A stretch of 9,328 nucleotides of DNA from Betaproteobacteria bacterium (GCA_028065725.1 JAPTVL010000467.1:1-9328), one strand, 5' to 3'. Numbered from the stretch's first letter, positions 1-7,326 are shown. Numbers and translations: made by a program. Notes: generated from the letters alone by a model not told the origin.

Positions 1-122
1 ACCACGACCTGGCGGCTGTAGCCGGGCGTCGATGCGTTCGCGATATTGTGTCCGGTCGTGCTGAGACCCACCTGTGCGGCAGTGAGGGCACTCTGACCGA
101 TACCGAGGATGTTGGAAGCCAT
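1..122 (-). CDS. flgK: Flagellar hook-associated protein 1 FlgK (N-terminal fragment, runs off left edge)
   Basis: FlgK (HAP1) forms the first junction ring between hook and filament. Only the first 40 residues are in the window, beginning MASNILGIGQSALTAAQVGL and continuing to a GHNIANASTPGYSRQ segment. This is the N-terminal heptad and the ANxxTPGYSRQ motif typical of FlgK; the YSRQ ending separates it from rod and hook paralogues, which usually read GFK or YKA. The ATG at 122 is the first possible start, because an in-frame TAG lies directly upstream at 123-125. No convincing Shine-Dalgarno precedes it, unlike the other genes of the operon. It follows flgJ by 81 bp on the same strand, the usual flgJ-flgK order. 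The rest of the gene lies outside the window, so its integrity cannot be judged. Confidence 0.93.
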   Translation of the reverse strand, partial: MASNILGIGQSALTAAQVGLSTTGHNIANASTPGYSRQVV

Positions 123-156
123 CTATCTATGCACAGGTTGGTTTCAGGGAAGGGCG

Positions 157-171
157 ATCAATACGCTTGAT
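157..171. repeat. Short inverted repeat in the flgJ-flgK gap
   Basis: ATCAA (157-161), a five-base spacer and TTGAT (167-171) form a small perfect inverted repeat within the 81-bp gap between flgJ and flgK. The stem is only five mostly A/T pairs with no following U-tract, so it is unlikely to be an intrinsic terminator. It could be a weak RNA hairpin, an operator half, or chance. The remainder of the gap shows no clear promoter or open reading frame. Confidence 0.25.
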
Positions 172-203
172 GGAGGAATCGGTCGCACTTGCGGTTTCTG
201 AAG

Positions 204-1094
204 TCAGGCTGTTTCCACCAGGCGAATGACGCCCATCAGCTTCTGCGCATAATTCGGATCGGTGGCATAGCCAGCCTGCTGCAGTCCCTGGGCGAAGCCG
301 GCCGCATCCTGCCCCTGCGCGATCACGTTCTGGTAGCGCGCGTTGCTGCGCAGCAGGCTGGCGTAGTCACGGAAGGAATCGGCGAAGGAGTCGTAGGCGC
401 GGAAGGTCTCCACCTGCTTCTGCGGCCTGCCGTTGACGAATTCGGTGGTAACGATGTCGACCGTTTTGCCCGTCCAGCCTGCGCCGGCCTTGATGCCGAA
501 CAGGTTATGGCTGTTCTGGCCGTCGGCCCCGCGGATTTCAGCCTTGCCCCAGCCGGTCTCCAGCGCCGCCTGCCCCAGCATGAAGCGGGCGGGAATGCCG
601 GTCGCGGCGCTCGCCGCCTGGGCGTGCGGCAGCAGGCGCTGGACAAAGGCCTCGACGTGGGGCGGTGCCGCCGCGCTGCGGGCTGCCGAGGGTGCCGGCT
701 GAACCATGGGCGCAGGCGTCGGATCGAGCGGGAAAGCCTGGGCGGCGGACTCGGCCGCCACGGCGCCCTCCGCGGGCGGCTGCACCGCCAGCGCACTGGA
801 CAGCTGGCGCACCATCACCTCGGCCAGGCCGATGCCGCGGCTGGCCATGCGCTGCGTCAACTGCTGGTCGAGCATCGAGGTGTACATGCGGGTCTGCTCG
901 CTGTCGAACATGCCGTCCTGCGGCGTGGCTTCGCGCATGCTCTTCATCAGCATGTTCATGAACACCGCCTCGAACTGCTGCGCCGCCTGCTTCAGCGCCT
1001 CGGGCGAGGACTGCCTGGCGTCGAGCCTGAGCTGGTTGACGCCCTGAACGTCGAGCGCGAACTTGGAGGTGAGGTCGGCGCCGCCAATACTCAT
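204..1094 (-). CDS. flgJ: Flagellar rod cap and peptidoglycan hydrolase FlgJ
   Basis: FlgJ is a two-domain periplasmic protein of 296 residues. The N-terminal part (about 1-100) is the rod-binding or rod-cap domain, recognisable by the QQFEAVFMNMLMKSMREA stretch at 39-56, which acts as scaffold for rod assembly. A Pro/Ala-rich linker (about 100-146) leads to a glucosaminidase-type hydrolase domain (about 147-296) that opens the peptidoglycan for the rod. This domain has the ALETGWG motif with the expected catalytic Glu at 179, then HNLFGIK and the FRAYDSFADSFRDYA region. There is no signal peptide, as expected for a protein exported by the flagellar secretion apparatus. The start at 1094 overlaps the flgI stop by one base and has an excellent Shine-Dalgarno within flgI. 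Fused two-domain FlgJ is common in Beta- and Gammaproteobacteria; many other groups have only the rod-cap part. Confidence 0.97.
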   Translation of the reverse strand: MSIGGADLTSKFALDVQGVNQLRLDARQSSPEALKQAAQQFEAVFMNMLMKSMREATPQDGMFDSEQTRMYTSMLDQQLTQRMASRGIGLAEVMVRQLSSALAVQPPAEGAVAAESAAQAFPLDPTPAPMVQPAPSAARSAAAPPHVEAFVQRLLPHAQAASAATGIPARFMLGQAALETGWGKAEIRGADGQNSHNLFGIKAGAGWTGKTVDIVTTEFVNGRPQKQVETFRAYDSFADSFRDYASLLRSNARYQNVIAQGQDAAGFAQGLQQAGYATDPNYAQKLMGVIRLVETA

Positions 1095-2191
1095 CAGATC
1101 ACCTCCAGCTCGGCACGCAGCGCACCGGAAGCCTTCAGGGCCTGCAGGATCGCCAGCAGGTCCTGCGGCGTGGCGCCAATGGAGTTCAGCGCCTTGACCA
1201 CGTCGGCGAGCGAAGCGCTGCCCTTGAGCAGCATGACTTCACCTGGCTGCTGGCGGATTTCGATCTGCGACTGCGCGGTGACCACCGTTTGCCCCTTGGA
1301 GAACGGCGCCGGCTGGCTGATCACCGGTTCGGTGTTGATGACCACCGACAGGTTGCCGTGCGACACCGCGCTGGGATCGAGCATGACCGTCCGGTTCATC
1401 ACCACCGAACCGGTGCGCGCGTTGATAATGACCAAGGCCCGCGCCTGCGCCGGGCTGACGTCGAGGCTTTCGATCGCACCCAGGAAGGCGACGCGCTCGC
1501 TCTCGCCCACCGGCGTCTTCACCTGGATCACCCGGCCGTTCAGCGCCCGCGCGGCGTCCTTGCCGAAACGCGCGTTCACCGCGTCGACCACGCGGCTGGC
1601 GGTGGTGAAGTCGCTCTGCCGCAGTTCCAGATTGATGCTGCCGGATTCGCCCAGCGCGGTGGCGATGCTGCGCTCGACCGTTGCACCGGCGGGAATGCGG
1701 CCCACACTCAAGTGATTGATCTGCGCCTTGCTGCCGTTGGCCGAGGCGCCCGCGCCGCTGACCACCAGGTTGCCCTGCGCCATTGCGTAGACCTGTCCAT
1801 CGGCGCCCTTCAGCGGCGTCATCACCAGGGTGCCGCCACGCAGGCTCTTGGCGTTGCCGATCGACGACACGGTGATGTCGATGCCCTGCCCGGCCTGGGC
1901 AAACGGCGGCAATTCAGCGGTCACCATCACCGCGGCGACGTTCTTCAGCTGCATGTTGGTGCCGGGCGGCAGGTTGACGCCCATCTGCGTCAGCATGTTG
2001 GTGACGCTCTGCACGGTGAACGGCGTTTGCGTGGTCTGGTCGCCGCTGCCGTCGAGGCCCACCACCAGCCCGTAGCCGACCAGCTGGTTGACGCGCACGC
2101 CCTGAATGGCGGCGATGTCCTTGATGCGCTCGGCATGCACGGTGCCGCTCATTGCGAGCGCGGCCATCAGGAACAGATGCGGAATTCTCAT
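1094..2191 (-). CDS. flgI: Flagellar P-ring protein FlgI
   Basis: FlgI polymerises in the periplasm into the P ring, the peptidoglycan-level bushing around the rod; FlgA assists its assembly. The protein as called is 365 residues, normal for the family. It begins with a Sec signal peptide (MRIPHLFLMAALAMSG..VHA, likely cleaved after Ala20), followed by ERIKDIAAIQGVRVNQLVGYG and GLVVGLDGSGD, the characteristic start of mature FlgI. The C-terminal region with VSHGNLSVVINTEP and LADVVKALNSIGATPQDLLAI is also typical. I chose the ATG at 2191 because an AAGG sequence overlapping the flgH stop lies nine bases upstream. An in-frame GTG at 2200 would add three residues but has no spaced ribosome site. 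It sits between flgH and flgJ and overlaps flgJ by one base. Confidence 0.96.
   Translation of the reverse strand: MRIPHLFLMAALAMSGTVHAERIKDIAAIQGVRVNQLVGYGLVVGLDGSGDQTTQTPFTVQSVTNMLTQMGVNLPPGTNMQLKNVAAVMVTAELPPFAQAGQGIDITVSSIGNAKSLRGGTLVMTPLKGADGQVYAMAQGNLVVSGAGASANGSKAQINHLSVGRIPAGATVERSIATALGESGSINLELRQSDFTTASRVVDAVNARFGKDAARALNGRVIQVKTPVGESERVAFLGAIESLDVSPAQARALVIINARTGSVVMNRTVMLDPSAVSHGNLSVVINTEPVISQPAPFSKGQTVVTAQSQIEIRQQPGEVMLLKGSASLADVVKALNSIGATPQDLLAILQALKASGALRAELEVI
1098..1106 (-). promoter_or_regulatory. Very strong Shine-Dalgarno for flgJ inside flgI
   Basis: Read on the minus strand, GGAGGTGAT is a nine-base match to the complement of the usual 16S rRNA 3' end. GGAGG lies seven bases before the flgJ ATG. 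It encodes part of the Glu-Val-Ile end of FlgI and is followed by a TGATG stop/start overlap. This fixes the flgJ start and suggests translational coupling. Confidence 0.8.
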
Positions 2192-2202
2192 GATGCCCAC
2201 CC

Positions 2203-2871
2203 TTACAGCGGTATGAAACTCAGGAAAAAGCGTCCCAGCCAGCCCATGACTTCGGCTGAGTCGAACTTGGCGCTGGTGCGATATTCGATGCGCGCGTCGG
2301 CCACCTTGGTCGACGACACCGTGTTGCCCGCCTGGATCGTGTCGGGCTGCACCACGCCCGACAGGCGGATGTATTCGATGCCCTTGTCGAGCGCAATCTG
2401 TTTTTCGCCGGCGACAATCAGATTGCCGTTCGGCAGCACTTCGATCACGGTGACGCTGACGCTGCCGCTGAACGTGTTGCTGGAATTGAGCGCGGATTTG
2501 TCGGCGTACTCATTGGACGCTTCGGCGTTCAGGCCCAGGCCCTGCAGCGTCTTCAGCGGCAGCCCTGCAACGGCGCTGATCGACGAGTCGACGGCGCTGG
2601 TTTTCGAGGCATTGGACGACGCCTGCTTGCCGGCCTGGGTTTTTTCGTTGATGACGATGGTCAGCACGTCGCCGACGTGGCGTGCGCGCCGGTCTTCGAA
2701 CAGCGGACGATAGGCCGCGGCCTGGTAGATGGCGCCGTTGCTGGCCACCTGGGTGGGCTGCGCCTGCGGTCGCGCGGTGGTGGGATGCTCGACGATGGTC
2801 GACGGCGTGGTGCCGCAGCCCGCCAGCCCCAGCAGCACACACAACAATCCGATCGCACGCGGGGTGTTCAT
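2203..2871 (-). CDS. flgH: Flagellar L-ring lipoprotein FlgH
   Basis: FlgH forms the outer-membrane L ring around the distal rod. The 222-residue protein starts with a lipoprotein signal: hydrophobic residues 7-16 and the lipobox LAGC with Cys19 as the predicted lipidated residue. Family landmarks are GDVLTIVINE (67-76), the Ser/Asn/Lys-rich stretch after it, NGNLIVAGEKQIALDKGIEYIRLSG, and the C-terminal GRFFLSFIPL (213-222). The ATG at 2871 is preferred because a GAGG overlapping the flgG stop lies six bases upstream. A TTG at 2877 would add two residues but overlaps that ribosome site. The lipoprotein FlgH plus FlgI pair is expected for a diderm with an outer membrane and periplasmic peptidoglycan. 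No defect is seen. Confidence 0.96.
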   Translation of the reverse strand: MNTPRAIGLLCVLLGLAGCGTTPSTIVEHPTTARPQAQPTQVASNGAIYQAAAYRPLFEDRRARHVGDVLTIVINEKTQAGKQASSNASKTSAVDSSISAVAGLPLKTLQGLGLNAEASNEYADKSALNSSNTFSGSVSVTVIEVLPNGNLIVAGEKQIALDKGIEYIRLSGVVQPDTIQAGNTVSSTKVADARIEYRTSAKFDSAEVMGWLGRFFLSFIPL

Positions 2872-2879
2872 GGCCAACC

Positions 2880-3662
2880 TCAGAGCTGGGTCAGGCGCTG
2901 CAGCATCTGGTCGGATGTCTGGATCGCCTTGCTGTTGATCTCATACGCGCGCTGGGTCTGGATCATGTTGACCAGTTCCTCCACCACGTTGACGTTCGAG
3001 GTTTCGACATAGCCCTGGTTGAGCAGGCCGGCGCCGTTGCTTCCGGGCGCGTTGGAACTCGGCGTACCCGATGCGGCGGTCTCGCCGTAGAGGTTCTCGC
3101 CCAGGCTCTGCAGGCCGGCCGGGTTGACGAACATCGCCAGCTGCAGGGTGCCGACCGTTACGGGTGTGGCAGACCCCGCCTGCTGCACCGACACCGTTCC
3201 ATCGCGTGCGATGGTCAGGCTCTGCGTGTCGGGCGGAATGGTGATCGCGGGCTGCACCGCGTAGCCGCTGGCGGTGACCAGCTGGCCGTTGGCATCGAGC
3301 TGGAACGAGCCGTCGCGGGAGTAGGACGTCGTGCCGTCCGGCATCAGCACCTGAAAAAAGCCATTGCCCTGGATCGCCACGTCCTTGGAATTGCCCGTCT
3401 GCTGCAGGTTGCCCTGGGTGAAGATGCGCTCGGTGGCCACCGGCTTCACCCCGGTGCCGATCTGCAGGCCGGACGGCAGCTGCGTCTGCTCGGACGACTG
3501 CGCGCCGGGCTGGCGGATGGTCTGGTACAGCAGGTCCTCGAACACCGCACGCGCACGCTTGAAGCCGCTGGTGCTGACGTTGGCGAGGTTGTTGGAAATC
3601 ACGTCCATCTGCGTCTGCTGCGCATCCAGACCGGTCTTGGCAATCCATAGTGAGCGAATCAT
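2880..3662 (-). CDS. flgG: Flagellar distal rod protein FlgG
   Basis: FlgG builds the distal rod that crosses the P and L rings. At 260 residues it has the same length as enterobacterial FlgG. The N-terminal rod/hook motif [19 protein letters not shown] (about 21-39) is followed by [20 protein letters not shown] (46-65). This is the FlgG-specific insertion known in Salmonella to make the rod straight and rigid, which separates FlgG from hook protein and from FlgF. The C terminus has the [20 protein letters not shown] signature and a final amphipathic helix. A clear GGAG Shine-Dalgarno precedes the ATG at 3662 (AAGGAGCCGACATG). The gene lies 27 bp after flgF, and its stop TGA forms part of the flgH ribosome site. 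Confidence 0.97.
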   Translation of the reverse strand: MIRSLWIAKTGLDAQQTQMDVISNNLANVSTSGFKRARAVFEDLLYQTIRQPGAQSSEQTQLPSGLQIGTGVKPVATERIFTQGNLQQTGNSKDVAIQGNGFFQVLMPDGTTSYSRDGSFQLDANGQLVTASGYAVQPAITIPPDTQSLTIARDGTVSVQQAGSATPVTVGTLQLAMFVNPAGLQSLGENLYGETAASGTPSSNAPGSNGAGLLNQGYVETSNVNVVEELVNMIQTQRAYEINSKAIQTSDQMLQRLTQL

Positions 3663-3689
3663 GTCGGCTCCTTCAATTAATCAGGGGGG

Positions 3690-4430
3690 TCAGTTCATCG
3701 ACAGCAGCTGCGCCGCCTTGCCGTCGTTGTTTTCGGCGTTCTGCAAGAGCTTCATCTGCATGTCGAACTGGCGCGCCAGCGAAATCATGTTGACCATCTC
3801 GTCGACGACGTTGACGTTGCTCGATTCCAGGGCGCCGCTGACCAGATTCACCTTGGGGTCGGCGTCGGCCGCACTGCCGTCCTTGAGGCGGAACAGGCCG
3901 TCGTCGCCGCGCACCAGATCGGCTTGCGGCGGGTTGACCAGTTTCAGGCGGCCGACCGAGGTCAGGCCGGTGGCGGCAGAGCCGTCGGGCACCAGGGAAA
4001 TCGTGCCGTCCTTGGCCAGCGCGATGTTGCGACCGGGCGGGATCGCCAGCGGACCACCGTCGCCCATCACGGCGAGGCCGTCGCGCGTCAGCAGGACGCC
4101 GTTCTCGTCCATCTTCAGGCTGCCGTTGCGGGTGTAGGCCTCGCTGCCGTCTGCGGCCTGCACCGCAATCCAGCCGTCACCCTGCACCGCCACGTCGAGC
4201 TCGCGCCCGGTGTGCTGGATCGCGCCGCCGCGGAAATCGCTGCCGGTGGTGGAGTCGACCACGAAGGCGCGCGTGGCGAGCGGCGCACCCTGCACCGGCA
4301 CCGCGCGAAACTGGTCGATCTGCGCGCGGAATCCCGTGGTCGTGGCATTCGCCAGGTTGTGCGAAGTCGTCGCCTGCTGTTCCAGGATGTGCTTCGCGCC
4401 GGTCATGGCGGTGTAGATGAGACGGTCCAT
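3690..4430 (-). CDS. flgF: Flagellar proximal rod protein FlgF
   Basis: FlgF is a proximal rod subunit. The product has 246 residues with the family N terminus MDRLIYTAMTGAKHILEQQA and a SHNLANATTTGFRAQ motif (23-37). A central FlgE/F/G-like domain includes LDVAVQGDGWIAV and EAYTRNGSLKMDENG, and the C-terminal SNVNVVDEMVNMISLARQF segment packs with the N-terminal helix in the coiled-coil shell. It lacks the 18-20 residue FlgG-specific insertion, and the MDRLIYTAMTGAK start is typical of FlgF. The ATG at 4430 is preceded by GAGGAG seven bases upstream. It lies 25 bp after flgE and 27 bp before flgG in the standard E-F-G order. Confidence 0.95.
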   Translation of the reverse strand: MDRLIYTAMTGAKHILEQQATTSHNLANATTTGFRAQIDQFRAVPVQGAPLATRAFVVDSTTGSDFRGGAIQHTGRELDVAVQGDGWIAVQAADGSEAYTRNGSLKMDENGVLLTRDGLAVMGDGGPLAIPPGRNIALAKDGTISLVPDGSAATGLTSVGRLKLVNPPQADLVRGDDGLFRLKDGSAADADPKVNLVSGALESSNVNVVDEMVNMISLARQFDMQMKLLQNAENNDGKAAQLLSMN

Positions 4431-4455
4431 GCGGGCTCCTCAGTGAATCAGCCGA

Positions 4456-5718
4456 TCAACGCAGGTTGACCAGGGTCTGCAGCACCGCATCCTGGGCCTT
4501 GATGGTCTGCGCGTTGGCCTGATACACCCGCTGCGCGGTGATCATGTTGACCAGCTCGGCGGTCAGGTCGACGTTGGAATCCTCCACCGCCGACGACTGC
4601 AGCACGCCCAGGCTGCCCGAGTCGGGCGTGCCCACCAGCGGCGTGCCCGAGGTCGAGGTCTCGGCCCACATGTTGTTGCCCAGCTGCTGCAGGCCATTGG
4701 GGTTGGCGAAATTCGCCAGCACCACCTGGCCCAGCACCTTCGACTGGCCGTTGGTATACCGTCCCAGCACCATGCCGTCGGCGCCGATGTTGAAACCGGC
4801 CAGCCGTCCCGAGGTGTAGCCGTCCTGGTTCAGCGTGTTGACGCTGAACGCGGCGCCGAACTGGGTGGTGCCGGTGTAGTCGAATGTGACCGGGAACGGC
4901 GTGATGGCACCCGTTGCTGTTGCCGGCACGTTGATGGGCGCAAGCGGCATCGCTGTCTGCAGCAACCCGCTCGTATCGAAACTCAGGCTGGCGACAGCAA
5001 CGGGAGCGGCGGGTGGAACATAACCGATCGGCACGCCGTCATTGGCTGCATACACATCCCAGACACCGATTGTCGCGGGTGCGACAGGCGGCCGCAGCAC
5101 ATAGTAGGTTTGCAGCGTCTGGGCATTGCCCAGGCTGTCGAAGACCGATACTGCCGTCGAACTGTGGAAGGTGGTCGGGTCGTTCAGGTCGAACGGGGTG
5201 ATGGCCGGATCAATCGGCGTGCTGCCGGAATCCAGGTTGAGCACGGCATTCACTTCGGTCGTGATCTGCGGCACCAGGTCGGCAGTATTGATGCTCAGAG
5301 GCGACGGCGCACCGGCCGACAGGACGCCGCTGGCATCCGCCGTGTAACCGGTCAGCTTGGCGCCGGTCGGGTTGACGATGAAGCCATTCTTGTCGAGCTG
5401 GAACTGTCCGTTGCGCTGGTAGGTGACTTCGCCGTTGTTGTCCATGCGGAAGAAGCCGCCGCCGTTGATGGCGATGTCGAGCGGGTTGTTGGTGGAGGTG
5501 ATGTTGCCCTGGGTGAATTGCTGGGCCACCTGCGCTACCTTGGTGCCGATGCCGATGCCTGCGCCGCCCGCTCCGGTGAGCGAGTTGGCATAGACATCGG
5601 CAAACTGTGCCTGCGACTGCTTGAACCCCACGGTGCTGGCGTTCGACACGTTGTTGCCGATGACGTCCAGATTCTTTGCGGCGGCATTGAGGCCGCTCAA
5701 GCCTTGCTGAAAACTCAT
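4456..5718 (-). CDS. flgE: Flagellar hook protein FlgE
   Basis: FlgE polymerises under the FlgD cap into the curved hook that acts as a universal joint. The 420-residue protein starts with the D0 helix and motif LDVIGNNVSNASTVGFKQS (17-35). It continues with GNITSTNNPLDIAINGGGFF and YQRNGQFQLDKNGF, and carries the hook-specific TTFHSSTAVSVFDSLGNAQT at about 182-201. It ends with SNVDLTAELVNMITAQRVYQ and a C-terminal helix. Residues about 205-285 are a variable segment rich in Pro, Ala, Val and Thr, expected for surface-exposed hook domains. The AAGGAG site seven bases before the ATG at 5718 supports this start. A 57-bp gap separates it from flgD, larger than at most junctions in the operon but without an obvious promoter. 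Confidence 0.97.
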   Translation of the reverse strand: MSFQQGLSGLNAAAKNLDVIGNNVSNASTVGFKQSQAQFADVYANSLTGAGGAGIGIGTKVAQVAQQFTQGNITSTNNPLDIAINGGGFFRMDNNGEVTYQRNGQFQLDKNGFIVNPTGAKLTGYTADASGVLSAGAPSPLSINTADLVPQITTEVNAVLNLDSGSTPIDPAITPFDLNDPTTFHSSTAVSVFDSLGNAQTLQTYYVLRPPVAPATIGVWDVYAANDGVPIGYVPPAAPVAVASLSFDTSGLLQTAMPLAPINVPATATGAITPFPVTFDYTGTTQFGAAFSVNTLNQDGYTSGRLAGFNIGADGMVLGRYTNGQSKVLGQVVLANFANPNGLQQLGNNMWAETSTSGTPLVGTPDSGSLGVLQSSAVEDSNVDLTAELVNMITAQRVYQANAQTIKAQDAVLQTLVNLR

Positions 5719-5775
5719 GTTCTGCTCCTTGTGATGATTGCTGCCGGTTGCCCCGTCGGGTTCACGCTGCCCTGC

Positions 5776-6441
5776 TCAGAAAATCTGCCGGATGTCGGAA
5801 TAACTCACGCGCTCGTTGCCTGCCAGGTTGAGCTGCACGCCCTGGCTGCCCTGCGAGACGCTGTTGACCAGTCCCAGGTGCAGGGCGGTGCTGCTGACCT
5901 GCTGGCCGCCCTGGATGGCATCGATCTTGAAGCTGTACTGGCCATCCGGCGCGGCGGCGCCGCCACTGGTGAGCCCATCCCAGGCCAGCACGTTGACCCC
6001 GACTTCGCGCGGGCCGAGTTCGAGACTGCGCACCAGGCTGCCGCCCGCGTCGAAAATATCGACCTTCACCTGGTCGGCCGGGCGTGACAGTTCGAAGCCG
6101 ATGACATCTTCAAGCTGGGCCGGACTGATGCTGTCGCCCGGCACCAGCACGCCGCGGCCGATCAGGTTGGCAGCCTGCGCCATCTGGTTGGCGCCCATGC
6201 TGGAGGCAAGCGCTGCCAGCGTGCTGTTCATGTTCTCGATGCCCTGCACGGTGGAAAGCTGGGCCAGCTGGCTGGTCACCTGCGCGTTGTCGAGCGGGTT
6301 CAGCGGGTCCTGATTCTTCATCTGCGCCACCAGCAGGTTCAGGAAACGGTCCTTGGCTTCGTCCGTTCCATTCTTGGATGCAGTGGCCGCGCTCGCGCCA
6401 AAAAGGCTGCTGACACTGCCTGCGTCTTGTACGGTGCTCAT
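5776..6441 (-). CDS. flgD: Flagellar hook-capping protein FlgD
   Basis: FlgD is the scaffold cap on which FlgE subunits assemble into the hook; it is lost when the hook is finished. The 221-residue product has the conserved N-terminal capping motif FLNLLVAQMKNQDPLNPLDN (33-52) and TSQLAQLSTVQGIENMN (56-72). After ANLIGRGVLV comes a Tudor/FnIII-like C-terminal part with DIFDAGGSLVRSLELGPREVG, LAWDG and DGQYSFKIDA. The ATG at 6441 has AAGGAG six bases upstream. A second ATG between the site and the start (ATGCGATGA) is out of frame and stops at once. The gene follows flgC by 13 bp and precedes flgE by 57 bp. Confidence 0.96.
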   Translation of the reverse strand: MSTVQDAGSVSSLFGASAATASKNGTDEAKDRFLNLLVAQMKNQDPLNPLDNAQVTSQLAQLSTVQGIENMNSTLAALASSMGANQMAQAANLIGRGVLVPGDSISPAQLEDVIGFELSRPADQVKVDIFDAGGSLVRSLELGPREVGVNVLAWDGLTSGGAAAPDGQYSFKIDAIQGGQQVSSTALHLGLVNSVSQGSQGVQLNLAGNERVSYSDIRQIF

Positions 6442-6454
6442 CGCATCTCCTTGT

Positions 6455-6859
6455 TTATTGGCCCAGGTTCAGGGTTTTCAGCAGCAGGGTTTTGGTGGTG
6501 TTCATCATTTCCGCGTTGGACTGGTACGAACGCGAGGCGGAAATCATGTTGACCATCTCCTCCACCACGTTGACGTTGGGCATGGTCACGTAGCCCTTGT
6601 CGTCGGCAAGCGGATTCTTCGGGTCGTACACCATCTTCATCGGCGACTGATCCTCGATCACCGCGGCCACGTTCACCCCGGTTGCGCCGTTCTCCCCCAC
6701 CGGGATGGCGGCAAACACCACCTGCCTGGCCCGGTAGGCTTCGCCGTTGGCGCTGGTTGCGCTGTCGGCGTTGGCCAGGTTGCTGGCGACGGTGTTGAGC
6801 CGCTGCGACTGGGCATTCATGGCCGAGCCGGCCACGTTGAAAATGTTGAGCAGTGACAT
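6455..6859 (-). CDS. flgC: Flagellar proximal rod protein FlgC
   Basis: FlgC is a small proximal rod subunit. The 134-residue product has the N-terminal helix and motif [20 protein letters not shown] followed by [20 protein letters not shown], then the conserved [29 protein letters not shown] and [20 protein letters not shown] form the C-terminal rod signature, with a terminal Leu-rich helix. Length and motifs are normal. The start at 6859 has an AAGGAG whose first bases are the flgB stop codon (TAAGGAG), so the two genes are probably translationally coupled. It lies 12 bp after flgB and 13 bp before flgD. Confidence 0.97.
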   Translation of the reverse strand: MSLLNIFNVAGSAMNAQSQRLNTVASNLANADSATSANGEAYRARQVVFAAIPVGENGATGVNVAAVIEDQSPMKMVYDPKNPLADDKGYVTMPNVNVVEEMVNMISASRSYQSNAEMMNTTKTLLLKTLNLGQ

Positions 6860-6871
6860 GCGCTAGACTCC

Positions 6872-7279
6872 TTATCCCTGAATGGCGGCCAGCATGCCCT
6901 TGATCTGCTGGTTGAGCCGGGTCAGGTTGAATTCATAATGAACGGCGTTGTCGGCAAAGGCGGCGCGCTCGGCGTCCATGTCCACCGTGTTGCCGTCGAC
7001 GCTGCCCTGGGCCGGGGTGCGGTACAGCAGGCCCGCCTCCGCAGCCAGGCCGGGCTTGCCCGCCAGATGCCCCGGCGCAGTGGTCGCCAACCCTGCCCCG
7101 CCGGCCGCCGGTGCGCCATGGAGCGCGCCCTGCAGGGCGGATTTGAAATCCAGGTCGCGCGCCTTGTAATTGGGCGTGTCGGCGTTGGCGATATTGGACG
7201 CCAGCACCTGCTGGCGCTGGTCGCGAACGCGCAGCGCCTGGGTGTGGAAGTTCAGCAGGTCATCCAGCCGGTTCAGCAT
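6872..7279 (-). CDS. flgB: Flagellar proximal rod protein FlgB (first gene of the flgB-K operon)
   Basis: FlgB is a proximal rod subunit located near the MS ring/FliE interface. The 135-residue product begins MLNRLDDLLNFHTQALRVRD, followed by QRQQVLASNIANADTPNYKA and RDLDFKSAL, a clear FlgB signature. The C-terminal VDMDAERAAFADNAVHYEF and LTRLNQQIKGMLAAIQG are also typical. A Gly/Ala-rich loop of about 20 residues lies between. The frame is open upstream to an ATG at 7393, but the ATG at 7279 matches the family start and is preceded by GAGGTG six bases upstream, so the 38-residue extension is rejected. As the first minus-strand gene after the divergent region, it should carry the promoter for the whole rod-hook-ring operon. 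Confidence 0.96.
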   Translation of the reverse strand: MLNRLDDLLNFHTQALRVRDQRQQVLASNIANADTPNYKARDLDFKSALQGALHGAPAAGGAGLATTAPGHLAGKPGLAAEAGLLYRTPAQGSVDGNTVDMDAERAAFADNAVHYEFNLTRLNQQIKGMLAAIQG

Positions 7280-7311
7280 GGTCGTCACCTCGTTTCTTTG
7301 CCGCCTGAGCT

Positions 7312-7326
7312 GCAAAGCCTTTTTGC
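7312..7326. repeat. Inverted repeat upstream of flgB
   Basis: GCAAA (7312-7316) and TTTGC (7322-7326) form a perfect five-base inverted repeat around a five-base spacer, 33 bp upstream of the flgB ATG. It may sit in the flgB leader or be a regulator half-site pair. The half-sites share TTTGC/GCAAA with the palindrome before flgM, which may be coincidence. Confidence 0.3.

Noticed and set aside
189..1715. 508-codon plus-strand open frame antisense to flgJ and flgI
   Set aside because: It lies opposite two well-recognised genes, has no ribosome site, and its Arg/Ala/His/Gly-rich product looks like a high-GC shadow frame.
1289..2713. 474-codon plus-strand open frame antisense to flgI and flgH
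   Set aside because: Shadow of real genes; low-complexity composition and no recognisable domain.
2682..3650. 322-codon plus-strand open frame antisense to flgG
   Set aside because: Mirrors flgG codon bias on the other strand and has no start signal or family motif.
5719..5775. Possible hairpin or terminator between flgD and flgE (CCCG-A-CGGG)
   Set aside because: The loop would be a single base and there is no U-tract; the operon very probably continues through it.
5110..6087. 325-codon plus-strand open frame antisense to flgE and flgD
   Set aside because: Crosses a gene junction opposite two intact flagellar genes; product has no recognisable features.
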